From assembly GCA_966211335.1 (NCBI GenBank), contig CBIHNF010000001.1, forward strand, positions 186,001 through 250,000: 64,000 nucleotides of DNA. Reading direction: 5' to 3'. Both the position numbers and the translations under genes were made by a program. Below are positions 24,478-32,926 of this stretch, piece by piece. The notes below the pieces were generated by a model. The model was not told where the DNA came from and ran no database searches. It was given only the letters and a program-made list of their open reading frames with translations. Numbering within the stretch: the first letter of the stretch is position 1; each line of letters begins with the position of its first letter. The stretch is from JAPWJZ01 sp966211335. Lineage in GTDB: Bacteria; Pseudomonadota; Alphaproteobacteria; Micavibrionales; UBA2020.

Positions 24478-24876
24478 TTAGCGGCTTGCAGCAGGCGCGA
24501 CCGGTTTGGCCGAGAGAATGTTGCGGTAGTGGCTCGTCACCTGGCTGCGGTAGCCGTTGACCTGAAGGTCATACTGCTGGCCGCGCTGCAGCTGGCCCTG
24601 GACGTCGGAGGAGTTGAACTTGCCCTTCAGCCAGTTGTCCGTGTTCTGGAAGACTTCCTTATCAGTGAAGACGATATATTTGCTGTCGATGTCATCGCCG
24701 TTGCGGGTGACCTGACGCTCTTTATCCGTCACGGTCACGCGCACGGTTTCGGTGGGGCTGGTCTGGCTGGCGATTTCAACGCCGGCGCCGACGATAATGC
24801 CGGCGGCGACGAGGCCGAAGAGCAGGTTGAATGCCGACGGCGCGCCGCGCAGCGGGTTGGGGAAATTATTTCTCAT
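24478..24876 (-). CDS. Membrane-anchored small protein, paralogue of its upstream neighbour (132 aa)
   Basis: One N-terminal membrane helix (about residues 17-36, LLFGLVAAGIIVGAGVEI), then a soluble, probably periplasmic domain: VRVTVTDKERQV, DSKYIVFTDKEVFQNTD, LKGKFNSSDVQGQL, GQQYDLQVNGYRS, SHYRNIL. This resembles a widespread small family of phage and bacterial membrane proteins, but I cannot name it with certainty. The neighbour at 24904-25248 shares the same plan (helix, VRARVTGKV, PYFIYTNKGKFDTF, EGAFYEFNL, SYSRSI). Possibly envelope-related; function unknown. Confidence 0.8.
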   Translation of the reverse strand: MRNNFPNPLRGAPSAFNLLFGLVAAGIIVGAGVEIASQTSPTETVRVTVTDKERQVTRNGDDIDSKYIVFTDKEVFQNTDNWLKGKFNSSDVQGQLQRGQQYDLQVNGYRSQVTSHYRNILSAKPVAPAASR

Positions 24877-24903
24877 GGTTATACACTCCTCATATTTTTT
24901 AAA

Positions 24904-25248
24904 TTATTGCCGCGGGCCTTCAACCAGCTTCGCGGATTTGATGCTGCGGCTATATGACGGCGGCCACAGCTGGATATTCGCCGATTTCAGGTTGAATTCG
25001 TAGAAAGCGCCTTCCTTGATATCTGCGCCCTTCACGCCCGGCACTTCGTTGAAGGTGTCGAACTTGCCTTTGTTGGTATAGATGAAATAAGGGCGCTTGG
25101 ACGCATCGGGGTCTTCCGACGCCTCGACCTTGCCGGTCACGCGGGCGCGCACGGTTTCAGGATAGTCGGTAAATTTGTAGAGGGCGGCGGGTGCCATAAG
25201 GGTGCCGGTCACAAGCGCCGCGCCGAGGAAGATGCCAGATAACTTCAC
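24904..25248 (-). CDS. Secreted or membrane-anchored small protein, first of the leftward unit (114 aa)
   Basis: N-terminal signal or anchor (MKLSGIFLGAALVTGTLMAPAALY), then a small domain with the same order of elements as the following gene: 'ETVRARVTGKVEAS', 'YFIYTNKGKFDTFNEV', 'IKEGAFYEFNLKSAN', 'YSRSIKSAKLV'. The identical ETVR(A/V)(R/T)VT start and the Y-I-(Y/F)-T strand indicate an ancient duplication. It lies closest to the promoter at 25311-25339. Function unknown. Confidence 0.8.
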   Translation of the reverse strand: MKLSGIFLGAALVTGTLMAPAALYKFTDYPETVRARVTGKVEASEDPDASKRPYFIYTNKGKFDTFNEVPGVKGADIKEGAFYEFNLKSANIQLWPPSYSRSIKSAKLVEGPRQ

Positions 25249-25310
25249 GCTGCTAACTTTCCTATTATAAGGTCTAACAATCTGCCGGGATTCTCTAAAG
25301 GTCTGAAAAG

Positions 25311-25339
25311 GTTATAGACAGTCGAATTCTTTATGTCAA
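25311..25339 (-). promoter_or_regulatory. Strong predicted sigma-70 promoter of the leftward unit
   Basis: On the minus strand: -35 TTGACA (25339-25334), exactly 17 bases, -10 TATAAC (25316-25311). This is the closest match to the consensus in the window. It would transcribe 25248 down to 24314, with a leader of about 55 bases. Confidence 0.75.
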
Positions 25340-25412
25340 ACATAACTTTGGAAAATAATCATCTTTACGGTGTAGAGAACCCGCTAAACTGCCAGTTAAA
25401 TCAGCCGTTTAA

Positions 25413-25474
25413 CCCTGTAACAATCTGTCATGAAGAGTGACTTCTGGTGCATTGCCGCATTTGTTACAACAGGG
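25413..25474 (+). promoter_or_regulatory. Inverted repeat upstream of lpxC (possible operator)
   Basis: TGTAACAA (25416-25423) and its exact complement TTGTTACA (25461-25468) are 37 bases apart, each flanked by CCC or GGG (CCCTGTAACAA; TTGTTACAACAGGG). It lies in the 288-base divergent gap between lpxC and the leftward unit, which otherwise holds only the minus-strand promoter. It could be a paired operator or a leader stem; nothing distinguishes these. Confidence 0.3.
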
Positions 25475-25536
25475 TGAAGGAAAGTCTTCCTTGTCAAAGT
25501 CAACTATCCCGTTCAAACAGCCTCAGGTTTTAAAAA

Positions 25537-26493
25537 ATGCTGACCTCGGTCTCGCAACATACCGTCAAAAACCCGATCACCATTACCGGTGTCGGCGTTC
25601 ACTCGGGCGCGGCCGCGACCATGACCATCAAGCCGGCCATGGCCTTCACCGGCATCCTGTTTGTGCGCACGGACATTAAAGACCGCCCGAATGTCATTTC
25701 CGCCCGCTGGAACAACGTGACCGACACCAAGCTCTGCACCGTTTTGTCGAACGCCGAAGGCGCGACCGTTTCGACCGTCGAACACCTGCTCTCTGCTTTC
25801 GCGGCGCTGGGCCTTGATAACGCCGTCATCGAAATCGACGGCCCTGAAATTCCGATCATGGACGGCAGCGCGAAAGCCTTCGTTGCCGCCATCGACAAAA
25901 CCGGCCTGCTGCGCCAGAACGAGCATCGCCGCGTCGTCCGCATCAAGAAAACCGTGACCTATCAGGAAGGCGACAAGGAAGTCACCCTGTCTCCTTCTGA
26001 CAGCCAGGTCTTCGGCTTTGAAATCGAATTCGCCAACCAGCTGATCGGCCGCCAGAAATACAGCCACCAGCTGAAGGAAGAATCCTACCGCCAGGATATT
26101 TCGACCGCGCGCACCTTCGGCTTCCTGCATGAAGTTGAAGCCTTACGTAAAATTGGCCTCGCCCGCGGCGGCAGCCTTGAAAATGCCATCGTCATTGACG
26201 GCGACCGCGTGATGAACGAAGGCGGCCTGCGCTTCAAAAACGAATTCGTCCGCCACAAAATCCTCGATGCCATCGGTGATATTTACCTGATGGGCCTGCA
26301 GATGGTGGGGCAATACCACGGCGTGAAAGCCGGCCATGCCATGAACAACAAGATCCTGCATGTGCTGTTCTCCCAGCCGGATGCTTACGAAATTGTCGAA
26401 CTGGGGTCGGAAGCGCCGCGCCGCGTGACCGTGCCGGTTGGCAAGTTCTATGGCGAAATCGACGCCCATGTGGCGGCGTCCGTCGTCGCCTAA
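25537..26493 (+). CDS. lpxC: UDP-3-O-acyl-N-acetylglucosamine deacetylase
   Basis: Zinc enzyme of the committed step of lipid A synthesis, so the cell makes lipopolysaccharide. Motifs: GVGVHSG, TVSTVEHLLSAFAALGLDNA (first zinc His), EIPIMDGSA, ARTFGFLHEVEALR, LRFKNEFVRHKILDAIGD (HKxxD zinc and catalytic motif). The length of 318 is typical. No clear Shine-Dalgarno site before ATG 25537. Placement after ftsZ is the usual dcw arrangement, here split by the leftward unit. Confidence 0.97.
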   Translation: MLTSVSQHTVKNPITITGVGVHSGAAATMTIKPAMAFTGILFVRTDIKDRPNVISARWNNVTDTKLCTVLSNAEGATVSTVEHLLSAFAALGLDNAVIEIDGPEIPIMDGSAKAFVAAIDKTGLLRQNEHRRVVRIKKTVTYQEGDKEVTLSPSDSQVFGFEIEFANQLIGRQKYSHQLKEESYRQDISTARTFGFLHEVEALRKIGLARGGSLENAIVIDGDRVMNEGGLRFKNEFVRHKILDAIGDIYLMGLQMVGQYHGVKAGHAMNNKILHVLFSQPDAYEIVELGSEAPRRVTVPVGKFYGEIDAHVAASVVA

Positions 26494-26534
26494 GGCTTTA
26501 TCGCCTAAGCCATTCTTTTCATTTCCGCTCTGCC

Positions 26535-26566
26535 CAAACCATGGTATAAAAACCATAGGTTTTGTA
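26535..26566 (+). terminator. Possible weak terminator or attenuator between lpxC and bamD
   Basis: AAACCATGGT (26535-26544) pairs with ACCATAGGTTT (26552-26562), with one bulged base and a small AT loop, followed by a short T-run. The stem is weak, so transcription may read through into bamD. Confidence 0.35.
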
Positions 26567-26591
26567 TTCCTTTTGTTCTAGGCATTCTGGC

Positions 26592-27416
26592 ATGTTCATC
26601 CGTCAAAAGCTGGCTACCTGTTTCTGCATTCTCGCGCTCTTGAGCCTGACCGCCTGCGCGTCGGACAAAAAGGACGACAAGGATTCCGCCGCCGAGCCTC
26701 AGGTGCCTGTGGAGCAGATGTATAACCGCGCCGCCCACACCCTTGATACCGGCGAATACTCGAGAGCCGCCAAGCAGTTTGACGAAGTCGACCGCCAGTA
26801 CCCCTATTCGCAATGGGCGACGCGCAGCCAGCTGATGGCGGGCTACGCCCATTACAAAAACCTGAAGTACGATGAAGCCGTGCTGTCGCTCGACCACTTC
26901 ATTGAACTGCACCCCGGCGACCCCGATGCCGCCTATGCCTATTACCTCCGCGCGCTGTGCTACTACGAACAAATTTCCGACGTGCGCCGCGACCAGAAGA
27001 TGACCCAGCTCGCGCTCGACAACCTGCGCCAGATCGTCGACCGTTTCCCGGACAGCAAATATGCCCGTGACGCGCAGCTGAAAATCGATTTGACCACCGA
27101 CCACCTGGCCGGCAAGGAAATGGAAATCGGCCGCTATTACCTCGAGCGCAACCAGTTCCAGGCTTCCATCCCGCGCTTCCAGAAAGTTGTCGACCAGTTC
27201 CAGACCACGACGCATGTGCCGGAAGCCCTGCACCGGTTGACGGAAGCCTATCTCTCGCTCGGCCTTGTCGATGAAGCGAAGAAGACCGCCGCCATTCTCG
27301 GCCATAACTATCCCAACAGCAGCTGGTATAAAGACAGCTACAAGCTATTTAACAAGAACTATGCGCAGGGCGGCAACAAGACGCTCTACGAAAAAACCGT
27401 CGGCAAAATGTTCTAG
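26592..27416 (+). CDS. bamD: Outer-membrane assembly lipoprotein BamD
   Basis: Essential lipoprotein partner of BamA in outer-membrane protein insertion. Signal peptide (MFIRQKLATCFCILALLSLTAC) with lipobox LTAC; the ATG at 26592 is preferred over a longer frame from 26562. The mature protein carries TPR repeats: EQMYNRAAHTLDTGEYSRA, FDEVDRQYPYSQWA, ELHPGDPDAAYAYYLRAL, LRQIVDRFPDSKYARDA, and 'AGKEMEIGRYYLERNQFQA', all diagnostic for BamD. The length of 274 is typical. Confidence 0.95.
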   Translation: MFIRQKLATCFCILALLSLTACASDKKDDKDSAAEPQVPVEQMYNRAAHTLDTGEYSRAAKQFDEVDRQYPYSQWATRSQLMAGYAHYKNLKYDEAVLSLDHFIELHPGDPDAAYAYYLRALCYYEQISDVRRDQKMTQLALDNLRQIVDRFPDSKYARDAQLKIDLTTDHLAGKEMEIGRYYLERNQFQASIPRFQKVVDQFQTTTHVPEALHRLTEAYLSLGLVDEAKKTAAILGHNYPNSSWYKDSYKLFNKNYAQGGNKTLYEKTVGKMF

Positions 27417-27436
27417 GCCATTTTTAAGAGGGCTCC

Positions 27437-29134
27437 ATGTTAAGCAGCCTGACCATCCAGAACGTCATCCTGATCGACAAGCTCACGCTTGAGGCGGACA
27501 AGGGGCTACTGGCCCTGACCGGTGAAACGGGCGCCGGCAAATCCATTCTCCTCGATGCGCTGGGCCTTGCCCTTGGCGCCAGAGCCGACGCCAACCTTGT
27601 GCGTCATGGCGAAGAACAGGCGAGCGTCACGGCGAGTTTTGAGCCGAAAGCCAACCACCCGGTTTACGCGCTGCTGAAAGACAAGGCGATTGATGCCGAA
27701 GGCGCGCTCATCCTGCGCCGCACGGTATCGAAGGATGGCCGCAGCAAGGGCTTTATCAACGATGCTCCTGTCTCTATCCAGCTGCTGAAGGAAGCCGGCG
27801 CGCTGCTGGTGGAAATCCACGGCCAGTTTGAAACCCAAGGCCTGCTCGACCCCGCAACGCACCTTGCGACGCTCGACAATTACGCCGGCATTGCAGGCGA
27901 TACCGCCGTGACGCGTGCGGCTTGGAAGCTGTGGCGGCAGGCAAAAGACAAGCTCGACCGCGCCATGACCGATATTGAAGCCGCGCGGCTGCAGGAAGAA
28001 TATCTGAAGTACACAGTGGCCGAACTCGAAAAGCTCGACCCGCAGCCCGGCGAAGAGGAAATACTCGCCGAAAAACGTCAACTGCTTTTGAACCGCGAAA
28101 AAATGTCGGACGCCTTCCAGACCGCGAGCGACATCATTGAAGGCGAAGACGGTGCGCAGGCGCTGCTGAGCCGCTTGCAGGGCACGCTCGAAAAACTCTC
28201 CGCCAAGGCCGGCCCATCCATCAGCCCGCTGATTGACTCCCTTGCCCGCGCGCGCGGGGAGATTGACGATATCGCCTGGCAGATTGAAAAACTGAAAAAC
28301 GGCGGCGGAACAACGGCCGATAAACTGGAAGATGTGGAGGAGCGTTATTTCTCCCTCAAAGAAATCGCCAAGAAGCACCGCACCACGGTTGAAGGGCTGA
28401 TCGCCGTTTATGACGACCTGTCGCAAAAGCTGCGCCTGATCACTCATCAGGAAGACACCCTCGCCGCCTTCAGCCGCGATGTGGAAGACGCCCGCCAAAA
28501 GTTCATGGCCGCGGCGGAGAAGACCAGCGCGAAACGCCTCAAGGCCGCGCAGAAGCTGGCCAAGTCCGTAAATGCCGAATTGCCGGACCTGAAGCTCGAT
28601 AAAGCCCGCTTCGATGTTGAATGCGTCCGCGGCCGCGATGAAGACAGCTGGAATGCGGACGGTTTTGACCGCGTGCAATTCGTCGTTTCCACCAACCCCT
28701 CGACCCCCGCAGGCCCCATTCACAAAATCGCTTCCGGCGGGGAACTCAGCCGCTTTATGCTGGCTCTGAAAGTCATTCTCGCTGAAACGGGCTCTATTCC
28801 GACGCTCATCTTTGACGAGGTTGACAGCGGCATCGGCGGCGCGACGGCGGACGCCGTGGGCGAACGGCTGCAGCGCCTTGCCAATAAATATCAGGTGCTG
28901 GTCGTGACCCACAGCCCGCAGGTCGCGGCCAGAGCCGCGCACCACTGGCACGTTGCCAAAACGGCAGCGGCGAAGGGCGCAAAGGCAGCGCCCGTCATCA
29001 CCCGCATCACGCCGCTGACCGCCGCCGCGGCGCGTCAGGAAGAAATCGCCCGCATGCTCTCCGGCGCCGAAATCACCAAGGAAGCCCGCGCCCAAGCCGC
29101 CAAACTGCTCGAAAACCATGTCGCCGCCGCGTAA
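27437..29134 (+). CDS. recN: DNA repair ATPase RecN
   Basis: SMC-like ATPase of double-strand-break repair. Walker A GETGAGKS (29-36), QFETQGLLDP, a central coiled coil (about residues 160-370) and the C-terminal half of the ATPase: SGGELSRFMLALK (signature), LIFDEVDSGIGGATA (Walker B) and VVTHSPQVAA. The length of 565 is typical. It follows bamD by 20 bases. bamD-recN-ligA order is common in alphaproteobacteria. Confidence 0.97.
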   Translation: MLSSLTIQNVILIDKLTLEADKGLLALTGETGAGKSILLDALGLALGARADANLVRHGEEQASVTASFEPKANHPVYALLKDKAIDAEGALILRRTVSKDGRSKGFINDAPVSIQLLKEAGALLVEIHGQFETQGLLDPATHLATLDNYAGIAGDTAVTRAAWKLWRQAKDKLDRAMTDIEAARLQEEYLKYTVAELEKLDPQPGEEEILAEKRQLLLNREKMSDAFQTASDIIEGEDGAQALLSRLQGTLEKLSAKAGPSISPLIDSLARARGEIDDIAWQIEKLKNGGGTTADKLEDVEERYFSLKEIAKKHRTTVEGLIAVYDDLSQKLRLITHQEDTLAAFSRDVEDARQKFMAAAEKTSAKRLKAAQKLAKSVNAELPDLKLDKARFDVECVRGRDEDSWNADGFDRVQFVVSTNPSTPAGPIHKIASGGELSRFMLALKVILAETGSIPTLIFDEVDSGIGGATADAVGERLQRLANKYQVLVVTHSPQVAARAAHHWHVAKTAAAKGAKAAPVITRITPLTAAAARQEEIARMLSGAEITKEARAQAAKLLENHVAAA

Positions 29135-29558
29135 TAAAGAAAATAACACCGACTTCATGTTGCGCTCGGTTGTTGATGGATTAATTCTGCGTTTCTTTAA
29201 TCCACGAGAAGACTACTTCTCCGTTGAATTATCCTCTAAAGATTTTCGAGTTGTGCGGGATGTATTCCGCCAGTCAAAGACATACATCGGCGTAGAACGC
29301 CTTCCAATTTTTTTTCGTGAGCTGGCGGCGCAAAAAATGCCTTGGGCTGGAGCGAAAGATTGGGAAACCGAGGAAATGAAAATTTCTGCTTCTTGTTCGG
29401 TAACAGGTAAAGTTACCTTTACTATTGCACTCTATAAAAAGGTGGGATCTTCCCAAGATTGGCAATTTCAAACCGATTTGCAGGGTGAATTAGGACAACT
29501 GCCCGGCCTCGCAGACGCAGTGGAAAAATTTTTCAACATAGACCAACATGCCAACTAG
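29118..29558 (+). CDS. AT-rich orphan protein between recN and ligA (146 aa)
   Basis: The base composition is visibly more AT-rich than in its neighbours. The start is uncertain: ATG 29118 (inside the recN end) or ATG 29157 (MLRSVVDGLILRFF), neither with a good ribosome site. The stop overlaps ligA by 11 bases. The sequence (FSVELSSKDFRVVRDVF, LPIFFRELA, W-ETEEMKISAS, GKVTFTIALYK, DWQFQTDLQGELGQL, AVEKFF) resembles the DUF6228-type small soluble family in arrangement; that match is from memory and unproven. No signal peptide. Likely a recent insertion into a conserved gene pair; function unknown. Confidence 0.7.
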   Translation: MSPPRNKENNTDFMLRSVVDGLILRFFNPREDYFSVELSSKDFRVVRDVFRQSKTYIGVERLPIFFRELAAQKMPWAGAKDWETEEMKISASCSVTGKVTFTIALYKKVGSSQDWQFQTDLQGELGQLPGLADAVEKFFNIDQHAN

Positions 29559-31632
29559 AAAAAAAATCTCCGGCACCGTCGCCAGCCTGAACGTTTTTGA
29601 AGCGGAAGCGGAAGCCACGCAGCTGCGTAAAGAAATCGCGCGGCATGACATTGCCTATCACCAAAAAGACGCGCCGGAAATTTCCGATGCTGACTACGAT
29701 AAGCTGAAACGTCGCCTTGAGGCGATCGAGGAAAAATTTCCGCATCTGGCAACCGCCGACAGCCCGACGAAAAAAGTCGGCGCGGCGCCCTTGAAGGAAT
29801 TCAGCAAGGTGCGCCACGCGGTGCCGATGCTATCGCTCTCCAACGCTTTTGCCGATGAAGACGTGATTGATTTTGTGACGCGGGTGCGCAAGTTCCTGCT
29901 GCTGCCGGATTCCGCCGAACTGGAAGTCCTCGCCGAACCGAAGATTGACGGCCTGTCCTGCTCCCTCCGCTACGAAAACAGAAAATTGGTGCAGGCGGCG
30001 ACGCGCGGTGACGGGGAGGAAGGGGAAGATGTGACGCAGAACGTGCGTACCATCAAATCCATCCCCGATACGCTGCCTTCGGGCGCGCCGGATGTGTTGG
30101 AAGTGCGCGGCGAGGTCTATATGACCCGCGCCGATTTCGCCAAGCTGAACGAAGCGCAGGCGGAAGCCGATGAAAAGGTTTTCGCCAATCCGCGCAACGG
30201 GGCGGCAGGATCGCTCCGTCAGCTCGACCCCGGCATCACCGCCAAACGCCCCTTACGCTTTTTCGGCTATGCCTTGGGCGAAACTTCGACACCGATTGCG
30301 GAGACGCAAGACGGCATTCGAAAAAAACTTTCCAGCTGGGGGTTCGAGGTGCCGACGCCCTCTATCGTCGCACCGGATGCCAAGGGCCTGCTCGCCTTCC
30401 ATGAAAAAGTCTATTCGACGCGGCCTGATATTCCTTATGACCTTGACGGCATAGTCTATAAGGTCAACCGCCTCGACTATCAGCAGCGTCTTGGCTTTGT
30501 CAGCCGATCCCCGCGTTGGGCGACGGCGCATAAGTTTCCGGCGGAGCAGGCGGAGACGGTCATTAACGACATTATCATCCAGGTCGGCCGCACCGGCACG
30601 CTGACGCCGGTGGCCGAACTTGCGCCCGTCAACGTCGGCGGCGTCATGGTCAGCCGTGCGACGCTGCATAATGCCGATGAAATCATCCGCAAGGATGTGC
30701 GCGTTGGCGACCATATCATCATTCAGCGCGCGGGCGACGTAATTCCGCAGGTCGTGCGCAGCTTGGCCGACAAACGGCCGAAGAATTCCAAACCCTTCAT
30801 CTTCCCCACCAAATGCCCCGAATGCGGCAGCGATGCGGTGCGGGAGGAAGAAGAGGTGGCGACACGCTGCACCGGCGGTCTCATCTGCCCCGCGCAGGCG
30901 GTCGAGCGCCTGAAGCATTTTGTCAGCCGCCATGCTTTTGACATTGAAGGCCTTGGCGAGCGCATCATCAAGGAATTCTGGGACGAGAAACTGCTGGGGG
31001 GACCAGGCGATATTTTCCGCCTGCGCCAGCATGAGGACGCGTTGAAGACCCGCGAAGGCTGGGGCGACCTTTCGGTGAAGAATTTGCTTGAGGCGATTGA
31101 AGAGCGCCGCACCATTGGCCTTGACCGTTTCATATATGCGCTTGGCATTCGTCAGGTGGGACAGGCGACGGCGAAGAAGCTGGCGCTGCATTACGAAAGC
31201 CTGAAAAAGCTGCTGGCTGAAATGCAAAGCGCTTATGAGCCGGCCAGTCCCGCCGCCGCCAACCTGCTGGCGATTGAAGATATCGGCCCTTCGGTTGCCG
31301 AAGATATCATCGCCTTCTTCCACGAAAAGCATAACAAGACCGTGCTGGCGGATTTGCAGGCGGAGCTGACGGTGACGGATTTCATCCGCCCCGCCGCGGT
31401 TGATTCAAAAGTCGCCGGCAAGACAGTCGTCTTCACGGGCACCCTTTCCAAAATGGGGCGCGAGGAGGCAAAGACGCGCGCGGAATCGCTCGGCGCGAAA
31501 GTCGCGGGCTCCGTGTCCAAAAACACCGATTACCTGATTGCGGGCGAAGACGCGGGATCAAAGCTGAAAAAGGCGACCGAGCTAGGCGTGACGGTTTTGT
31601 CGGAAGACGACTGGCTGGCGCTGATCGGTTAG
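29548..31632 (+). CDS. ligA: NAD-dependent DNA ligase
   Basis: Seals nicks in replication and repair. Ia domain (YHQKDAPEISDADYDKL), adenylation domain with the catalytic Lys in EPKIDGLS (K132), RGEVYM, NPRNGAAGSLRQLD, FLGYA-like FFGYALGE, DLDGIVYKVN; OB fold (GRTGTLTPVAELAPV); zinc finger CPECGS...C...CPAQ; helix-hairpin-helix; and C-terminal BRCT (VFTGTLSKMGREEAK). The length of 694 is typical. The start overlaps the orphan gene by 11 bases and the stop overlaps a convergent gene by four. Confidence 0.97.
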   Translation: MPTRKKISGTVASLNVFEAEAEATQLRKEIARHDIAYHQKDAPEISDADYDKLKRRLEAIEEKFPHLATADSPTKKVGAAPLKEFSKVRHAVPMLSLSNAFADEDVIDFVTRVRKFLLLPDSAELEVLAEPKIDGLSCSLRYENRKLVQAATRGDGEEGEDVTQNVRTIKSIPDTLPSGAPDVLEVRGEVYMTRADFAKLNEAQAEADEKVFANPRNGAAGSLRQLDPGITAKRPLRFFGYALGETSTPIAETQDGIRKKLSSWGFEVPTPSIVAPDAKGLLAFHEKVYSTRPDIPYDLDGIVYKVNRLDYQQRLGFVSRSPRWATAHKFPAEQAETVINDIIIQVGRTGTLTPVAELAPVNVGGVMVSRATLHNADEIIRKDVRVGDHIIIQRAGDVIPQVVRSLADKRPKNSKPFIFPTKCPECGSDAVREEEEVATRCTGGLICPAQAVERLKHFVSRHAFDIEGLGERIIKEFWDEKLLGGPGDIFRLRQHEDALKTREGWGDLSVKNLLEAIEERRTIGLDRFIYALGIRQVGQATAKKLALHYESLKKLLAEMQSAYEPASPAAANLLAIEDIGPSVAEDIIAFFHEKHNKTVLADLQAELTVTDFIRPAAVDSKVAGKTVVFTGTLSKMGREEAKTRAESLGAKVAGSVSKNTDYLIAGEDAGSKLKKATELGVTVLSEDDWLALIG

Positions 31633-31889
31633 TGGCGGTCGGAAATGCCCTTGGAGGCGTTTTTGAGGTCGGCCATTTCGCCCAAAATACGCCGCACTTC
31701 ATCCAGCGACTCACGGCGTTCCACAAAATCGCGGATGCCGGCATTGCGGGTGAGGGACATTTCCAGCGCGCGGGACAGCATGTCGCCGATGGCGACGTCC
31801 TTCTGGCGGATGGCAAGCTGCAGCGCCTCCACAATCAGGTCGCTGAGGCGTGCGTAGTCGCGGTTGCTCTCGTCTGTCATTTTACCCAT
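31629..31889 (-). CDS. Small hypothetical protein (86 aa)
   Basis: Unrecognised helical protein: SDLIVEALQLAIRQKDVAIGDMLSRALEMSLTR followed by FVERRESLDEVRRILGEMADLK. ATG 31889 or ATG 31880 could be the start; a longer frame reaches into the hydrolase gene upstream and is unlikely. No signal or membrane segment. Same strand as, and 43 bases after, the tandem alpha/beta hydrolases, so possibly in their operon. The end overlaps ligA by four bases in convergent orientation. Confidence 0.6.
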   Translation of the reverse strand: MGKMTDESNRDYARLSDLIVEALQLAIRQKDVAIGDMLSRALEMSLTRNAGIRDFVERRESLDEVRRILGEMADLKNASKGISDRH

Positions 31890-31932
31890 GGCAAATAATT
31901 TTCCGTCGGTTCGAAAGATGCCGCCGAAAGCC

Positions 31933-32925
31933 TTAAGGCGCAGCAGGGCGCGGGGGCTTTGGCGGGCTAGGCTTTTTTGGCGCGGGCGCCGCGGCCTTGA
32001 CCCTTTCGTCCAGGAACGCGTCGACCTTCTTACTCCAAACGTCACGCAGGTCATCGCGTTCCATCCAGAGTTCGTGCCGGGCGCCTTTTATATCGATGGA
32101 TTGCGCATTTGGCAAGAATTTCAAGGCCCTGTCCTGTGCCGCGCGTTCCACAATCCGGTCATGGTCGGAGATGCCCATGAGGATTGGTGTCTTGATGGCC
32201 TTGAGATAGTCTTCGTCATTCAGAATGTCGATGGAGGAAAACGTCTGGTAGATCCAGCCATAGGTCGGGTCGCCGGTTTTCAGCTTGTCGTCCTTCAGCA
32301 CGGCTTCCGTGCCGGCGTGAAAACGCTCTTCATCCGACGTCTTGTTATTACCCTCGAACTTTTCCTCCGTCCAGTCGGTGCCGCCGGGGATGTATTTTTC
32401 GAGGTAGTTGCCGGCCTTGGCAAATTTCGCCATCTGGCGAGCGAGTGGTTTGGGCAGGCCGGCCGTGATGATGTCGATCATGGGGGAGGACAGCACGGCG
32501 GAATCAAACACGCCGTCATGTTCTTTCAGGTAACGCATGCCGATATGCGCCCCCATGGAATGCGCCAGCATGACAACGGGCTTCACCGCGTTCTTGTCGA
32601 CAATCGTGTCCATGAACTGGTGCAGCGTATCGATCTGCTCGCCATAGCCTTCGGAATGCGCCTTCTGGCTGCCTTTTATGCCGCGGTCGGAGCCGCCCTG
32701 GCCGCGCCAGTCCATGGCGTAGACTTCAAAACCCTGCGCCAGTTTTTCGCGCATCACTTCGTTGTATTTTTCGATGTTCTCGCGGAAGCCGGGGAGGATG
32801 ACGATGGTGCCCTTGATCTCCCCTTCCGGTTTTGCATGGCCGTAGCGGATATTCGCGCCCTTGGCATTGGTAAAATTGCCAAAAGTGAAACCGTCCGGCG
32901 TGTTGAAGGCATCGGGTTTCAGCAT
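31933..32925 (-). CDS. Alpha/beta hydrolase, lysophospholipase-like, copy 2 of a tandem pair (330 aa)
   Basis: Serine hydrolase of the PldB/monoacylglycerol-lipase group. Oxyanion strand TIVILPGFREN, DWRGQGGSDR, nucleophile in AHSMG (S123, replacing the usual GHSMG), acid in ISDHDRIV, and base His in GARHELWMERD. The C-terminus ends in a Lys/Pro/Ala tail (PAPKKPSPPKPPRP). It starts one base after its paralogue stops, so both are co-transcribed and probably coupled. The natural substrate is unknown; acyl-glycerol or lysophospholipid is the family expectation. Confidence 0.9.
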   Translation of the reverse strand: MLKPDAFNTPDGFTFGNFTNAKGANIRYGHAKPEGEIKGTIVILPGFRENIEKYNEVMREKLAQGFEVYAMDWRGQGGSDRGIKGSQKAHSEGYGEQIDTLHQFMDTIVDKNAVKPVVMLAHSMGAHIGMRYLKEHDGVFDSAVLSSPMIDIITAGLPKPLARQMAKFAKAGNYLEKYIPGGTDWTEEKFEGNNKTSDEERFHAGTEAVLKDDKLKTGDPTYGWIYQTFSSIDILNDEDYLKAIKTPILMGISDHDRIVERAAQDRALKFLPNAQSIDIKGARHELWMERDDLRDVWSKKVDAFLDERVKAAAPAPKKPSPPKPPRPAAP

Positions 32926-32926
32926 G

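Noticed and set aside
25391..25418. Possible CtrA site upstream of lpxC (two TTAA elements)
   Set aside because: The two TTAA elements are nine bases apart, not the seven of the CtrA consensus.
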